DNA from: Alterileibacterium massiliense
Lineage (GTDB): Bacteria; Bacillota; Clostridia; Peptostreptococcales; Anaerovoracaceae
Reading direction: 5' to 3'
Length of the DNA stretch: 64,000 nucleotides
Assembly: GCF_900104645.1 (NCBI RefSeq)
Contig: NZ_FNWE01000002.1
Span: 945,289 to 1,009,288 of the forward strand
Shown here: positions 61,783 to 64,000 of the stretch, piece by piece
How positions within the stretch are numbered: position 1 is the first letter of the stretch
How the letters are laid out: the number at the start of each line of letters is the position of its first letter
Translations under genes and position numbers: made by a program
Notes under the pieces: generated by a model
What the model saw: the letters and a program-made list of their open reading frames with translations, nothing else
Databases searched by the model: none
What the model was told of the DNA's origin: nothing

Positions 61783-63270
61783 ATGAAAAAACATCATCAT
61801 ATTCAACATAAAGGCAGAATTATTCTTGCTATCATAATACTTATTTCCATTATATTTTTCATTTCATTTAAACTTGTAAAAAGGTTTGATATGGTGAATA
61901 AGCAGGTTTATCACAATTATTCTCTCGATCTATCAGCAAATATAGAGCACCTAAATTCTACTGAAGATATTTTAACCTATATAAGCGACTGGGCTGAAAG
62001 GCAAGGTGTACCTAGCCAAATGGATGAATATAAGAATCTTATCTTTCAAAAGCCTGCGACGAATGGTAAAGAAGCTCTTCCTCCTACGATAATATGTGTT
62101 GATATTGATTACCAGACTATAAATAATAATTTATCTGATATATCAACTGCCCAGTACATAGTTGCTGCTGCTAATGATAAGAATCTTACAGGCGGACCAC
62201 TAACTGTAATATTTTTAAATAATGAAAATGACTCAAAGATAGGTGCGGAAAATCTTGACCCTAAATTTATCAAGCCTGAATCAAATATTTTTTATTTGAC
62301 CTCTAATGATATTTCTTATTCTTCTCGTTCATCTTTTGCAAGATCTATTTCACAAATTGAAATAAATAACGAAAATAATGTTGAAAATCGTAATTGTGAT
62401 ACTATGATCAAGATTAAAATTGATGGGATTAATCCTTCAGCAAATATAATAAGCAAACACAAGGAACCATCCGTTATTTCCCAGCTTCAATCTATCTTGA
62501 CAAGGCTCAGATCTAAATCTACTAATTTTCAGATAGCTAATATTTCAGTTGATGACAATGGTAATTTGAATCCTCGTTCTCTTGAATTTGATCTTTTAAT
62601 CAACAAATACGATCTTGATTCTTATACAAAATGGCTTGACAATAAATCGAATAAATTCGTAAAGAAGTATAAAAAGGATTATCCTGATATATCTTATAAA
62701 TATGAGGTTGTTTCCGATGTTAATTCCTTACCTAATACAGTTTTTAACTCTGAAAATATTAAATCTCTTTCAAATATTCTATATACGATAAAAAATGGTG
62801 ATTACTCTTTCAATGACAACGAAGAAAATAATACAAAAAATCAGGACTTGCGTATATATGGGAAAAATTATATAAGCGGAATAGAAACAAAAGATTACTC
62901 AATTAAATTGAATATTTTGACAGAGGCATATGATAAGACCTATCTTGAGCAGATAAATACTGAAAATAGCACGGCTGCATCAATTTTTAATGCAAAATAT
63001 ACTATCGAAAAAGATATTCCTTCTTTTGAAAACAAAAATGAACTTCTTATAAAAATGCTTGCTAAGGCTTATACCAAGGTAAATCTATTTACAAATAGAA
63101 ATGCAACCTTACCTGAGAAATGGGATGAGGAATTTACAACCTGCTCATATCTCCTTGAAAAAAATGATAACCTTAATATAATTCATCTTTCAATCTCAAG
63201 GAATGACGGTTTAAATATAACAAATGTCCTACTTAATTATCATAAATGGCCGACTGGAAAGTGGATATAA
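61783..63270 (+). CDS. Membrane-anchored PepD/M20C-like protein lacking the metal site
   Basis: The 495-residue protein has a short basic cytoplasmic N-terminus and one membrane helix (about 12-30), so the rest is probably outside. Its body aligns by eye with aminoacyl-histidine dipeptidase (PepD, M20C): LTYISDWAERQG, DEYKNLIFQKPATNGKEALP, then IGAENLDPKFI and FLNNENDS. The residues that bind zinc in PepD are gone: the GHxDxV-type segment is VDIDYQ (105-110) and the DEE motif is NNEND (146-150). A lid-like region follows (IDGINPSANIISKHKEPSVISQL). It looks like a catalytically dead, secreted pseudo-peptidase. AAAGGA precedes the ATG at 10 bases. It is divergent from rpmB. Function is unknown. 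Confidence 0.65.
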   Translation: MKKHHHIQHKGRIILAIIILISIIFFISFKLVKRFDMVNKQVYHNYSLDLSANIEHLNSTEDILTYISDWAERQGVPSQMDEYKNLIFQKPATNGKEALPPTIICVDIDYQTINNNLSDISTAQYIVAAANDKNLTGGPLTVIFLNNENDSKIGAENLDPKFIKPESNIFYLTSNDISYSSRSSFARSISQIEINNENNVENRNCDTMIKIKIDGINPSANIISKHKEPSVISQLQSILTRLRSKSTNFQIANISVDDNGNLNPRSLEFDLLINKYDLDSYTKWLDNKSNKFVKKYKKDYPDISYKYEVVSDVNSLPNTVFNSENIKSLSNILYTIKNGDYSFNDNEENNTKNQDLRIYGKNYISGIETKDYSIKLNILTEAYDKTYLEQINTENSTAASIFNAKYTIEKDIPSFENKNELLIKMLAKAYTKVNLFTNRNATLPEKWDEEFTTCSYLLEKNDNLNIIHLSISRNDGLNITNVLLNYHKWPTGKWI

Positions 63271-63316
63271 ACTCACTCATTATTAATTAATTCTCTGATT
63301 TTTAATATGATATTTA

Positions 63317-63325
63317 TGCTATAAT
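63317..63325 (+). promoter_or_regulatory. Extended -10 promoter candidate for the right-edge gene
   Basis: TGC-TATAAT (63317-63325) forms an extended -10 about 68 bases before the ATG at 63393; no good -35 is seen. The 122-base gap otherwise holds no terminator for the upstream gene that I can recognise. Confidence 0.45.
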
Positions 63326-63392
63326 TAATATCTAAATTTTCATTTTCTATATATTTACATATTTATATATTTTGCTTGGAGGTAGCATTTAG

Positions 63393-64000
63393 ATGCGAAA
63401 AGAAATTGATACGAGATCTGAAAATGATAAAGAAATTGAAGAATTTCGTTCTTCAATTAGTGATAGTGATAAGAAGATAAGCCATAAGTCAACCGGACTT
63501 GATGGTTTTGTTGATATTTCCTCAAATAGCAAAGGACTTAAAAGAGAAGCAGAAGTCCCAGTAAATAATGATGGCATAGAAACTGGGATTCCCGATGAAG
63601 TTGCCGAAGAAATTATTAATAATTATAAAAATAAAAAATCAAATGAAGATACATTGCAAGAGCCAAAAAATGCTTCAAGCAAAGTTTCATATAAAGAAAA
63701 GTTTTTAATTTTTAAAAATAGTTTAAATAAAGATAAGTCTTCAAACATTAAAAATGATAAAAATTCAAATATAGAAGAAAAGTCTTCAAGCATAAACAAT
63801 AATTCTAATAAAGAGAATTTTTCTAATTTAAATAATAACTCTAAGACAGCTAATTCTTCTAATTTTATAAAAGATCTAAAAGATAATTTAAAGAAAAAGA
63901 ACGAAGCTATATATGCCTATCTTAGAAATCTTAATTCAAAAATAAATGATAAGAGAGGTTCTAAAGAAAAAAAATCAAATCCTAACTTAAAAAAAGCCTT
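63393..64000 (+). CDS. Low-complexity Asn/Lys/Ser-rich protein, N-terminal part (continues beyond window)
   Basis: An ATG at 63393 with GGAGG 11 bases upstream opens a frame that stays open to the window edge (202 codons). It is hydrophilic and biased to Asn, Lys and Ser, with no membrane helix in this part and no domain that I recognise. A disordered cytoplasmic N-terminus before a membrane helix is a common arrangement in Firmicutes envelope proteins (LytR-CpsA-Psr, penicillin-binding proteins), but the window ends before it could be tested. It lies 122 bases after the PepD-like gene on the same strand. Confidence 0.75.
   Translation, partial: MRKEIDTRSENDKEIEEFRSSISDSDKKISHKSTGLDGFVDISSNSKGLKREAEVPVNNDGIETGIPDEVAEEIINNYKNKKSNEDTLQEPKNASSKVSYKEKFLIFKNSLNKDKSSNIKNDKNSNIEEKSSSINNNSNKENFSNLNNNSKTANSSNFIKDLKDNLKKKNEAIYAYLRNLNSKINDKRGSKEKKSNPNLKKA

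Overview
The window is an AT-rich chromosomal segment of a low-GC Gram-positive bacterium, most likely an anaerobic member of the Clostridia. The evidence is the gene content and order: ftsK-rimO-pgsA-cinA-recA, rplU-rpmA-obg, nadD/yqeK-rsfS-leuS, dxs-tlyA, alaS-ireB-ruvX, a Spo0A-type regulator, HemZ, YlbF, RNase J and Asp23-family proteins. Genus cannot be fixed from the sequence. Nearly every gene is on the minus strand; only an NhaC-type antiporter (about 33.7-35.2 kb) and two genes at the right edge are on the plus strand. I see no insertion sequence, prophage, CRISPR array, rRNA or replication origin. This is housekeeping core genome.

Layout, left to right (minus-strand transcription runs from high to low coordinates). 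0-3.2 kb: an aminotransferase, an MBOAT O-acyltransferase and the start of an SGNH/AlgX-like partner cut by the window edge. 3.3-32.7 kb: a very long co-directional block starting at a promoter before secDF and running through rel, an MBL-fold hydrolase, hemZ, hisS, aspS, nadD-yqeK (fused), rsfS, leuS, RNase J, ylbF, efp, mltG, trmR, trhP, a CNNM/CorC transporter, an Asp23 protein, nusB, a TsaD-like protein, xseA, xseB, ispA, dxs, tlyA, thiE and thiD. 32.8-33.6 kb: two tRNA-Leu genes and yajC with a clear terminator. 33.7-35.2 kb: nhaC. 35.2-39.8 kb: P1-family peptidase, polA, coaE. 39.87-40.04 kb: a structured RNA that looks like 6S RNA. 40-44.2 kb: alaS, ireB, ruvX, yebC. 44.3-46 kb: comEA, spo0A, ynzC. 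46.2-48.6 kb: rplU (with an L21-type leader), rpmA and obg. 48.6-55.6 kb: ftsK, rimO, pgsA, cinA and recA, the last with an SOS-type promoter. 55.6-61.6 kb: rpmB, yloU, recG, rsmD, coaD, a coiled-coil protein, tmcAL and rpmF. 61.8-64 kb: a divergent plus-strand pair, a membrane-anchored protein resembling a metal-site-less PepD (M20) peptidase and the start of an Asn/Lys/Ser-rich protein.

The genes serve translation (four aminoacyl-tRNA synthetases, five ribosomal or ribosome-associated proteins, EF-P, tRNA and rRNA modification), RNA decay (RNase J, YlbF), DNA replication and repair (PolA, RecA, RecG, RuvX, XseAB, FtsK), isoprenoid, thiamine, CoA and NAD synthesis, secretion (SecDF, YajC) and envelope construction (MltG, PgsA, MBOAT).

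Points most worth a second look: hemZ is split by a -1 frameshift at a T run that happens to form a perfect slippery heptamer; L21 carries a C-terminal helix-extended-loop-helix-like domain; L27 lacks the N-terminal extension cleaved by Prp in Firmicutes and no prp gene lies beside it; a PepD-derived pseudo-peptidase is anchored in the membrane; several conserved enzymes (RNase J, P1 peptidase) carry Asn/Lys-rich or acidic low-complexity insertions; and a diverged Spo0A sits outside its usual neighbourhood.
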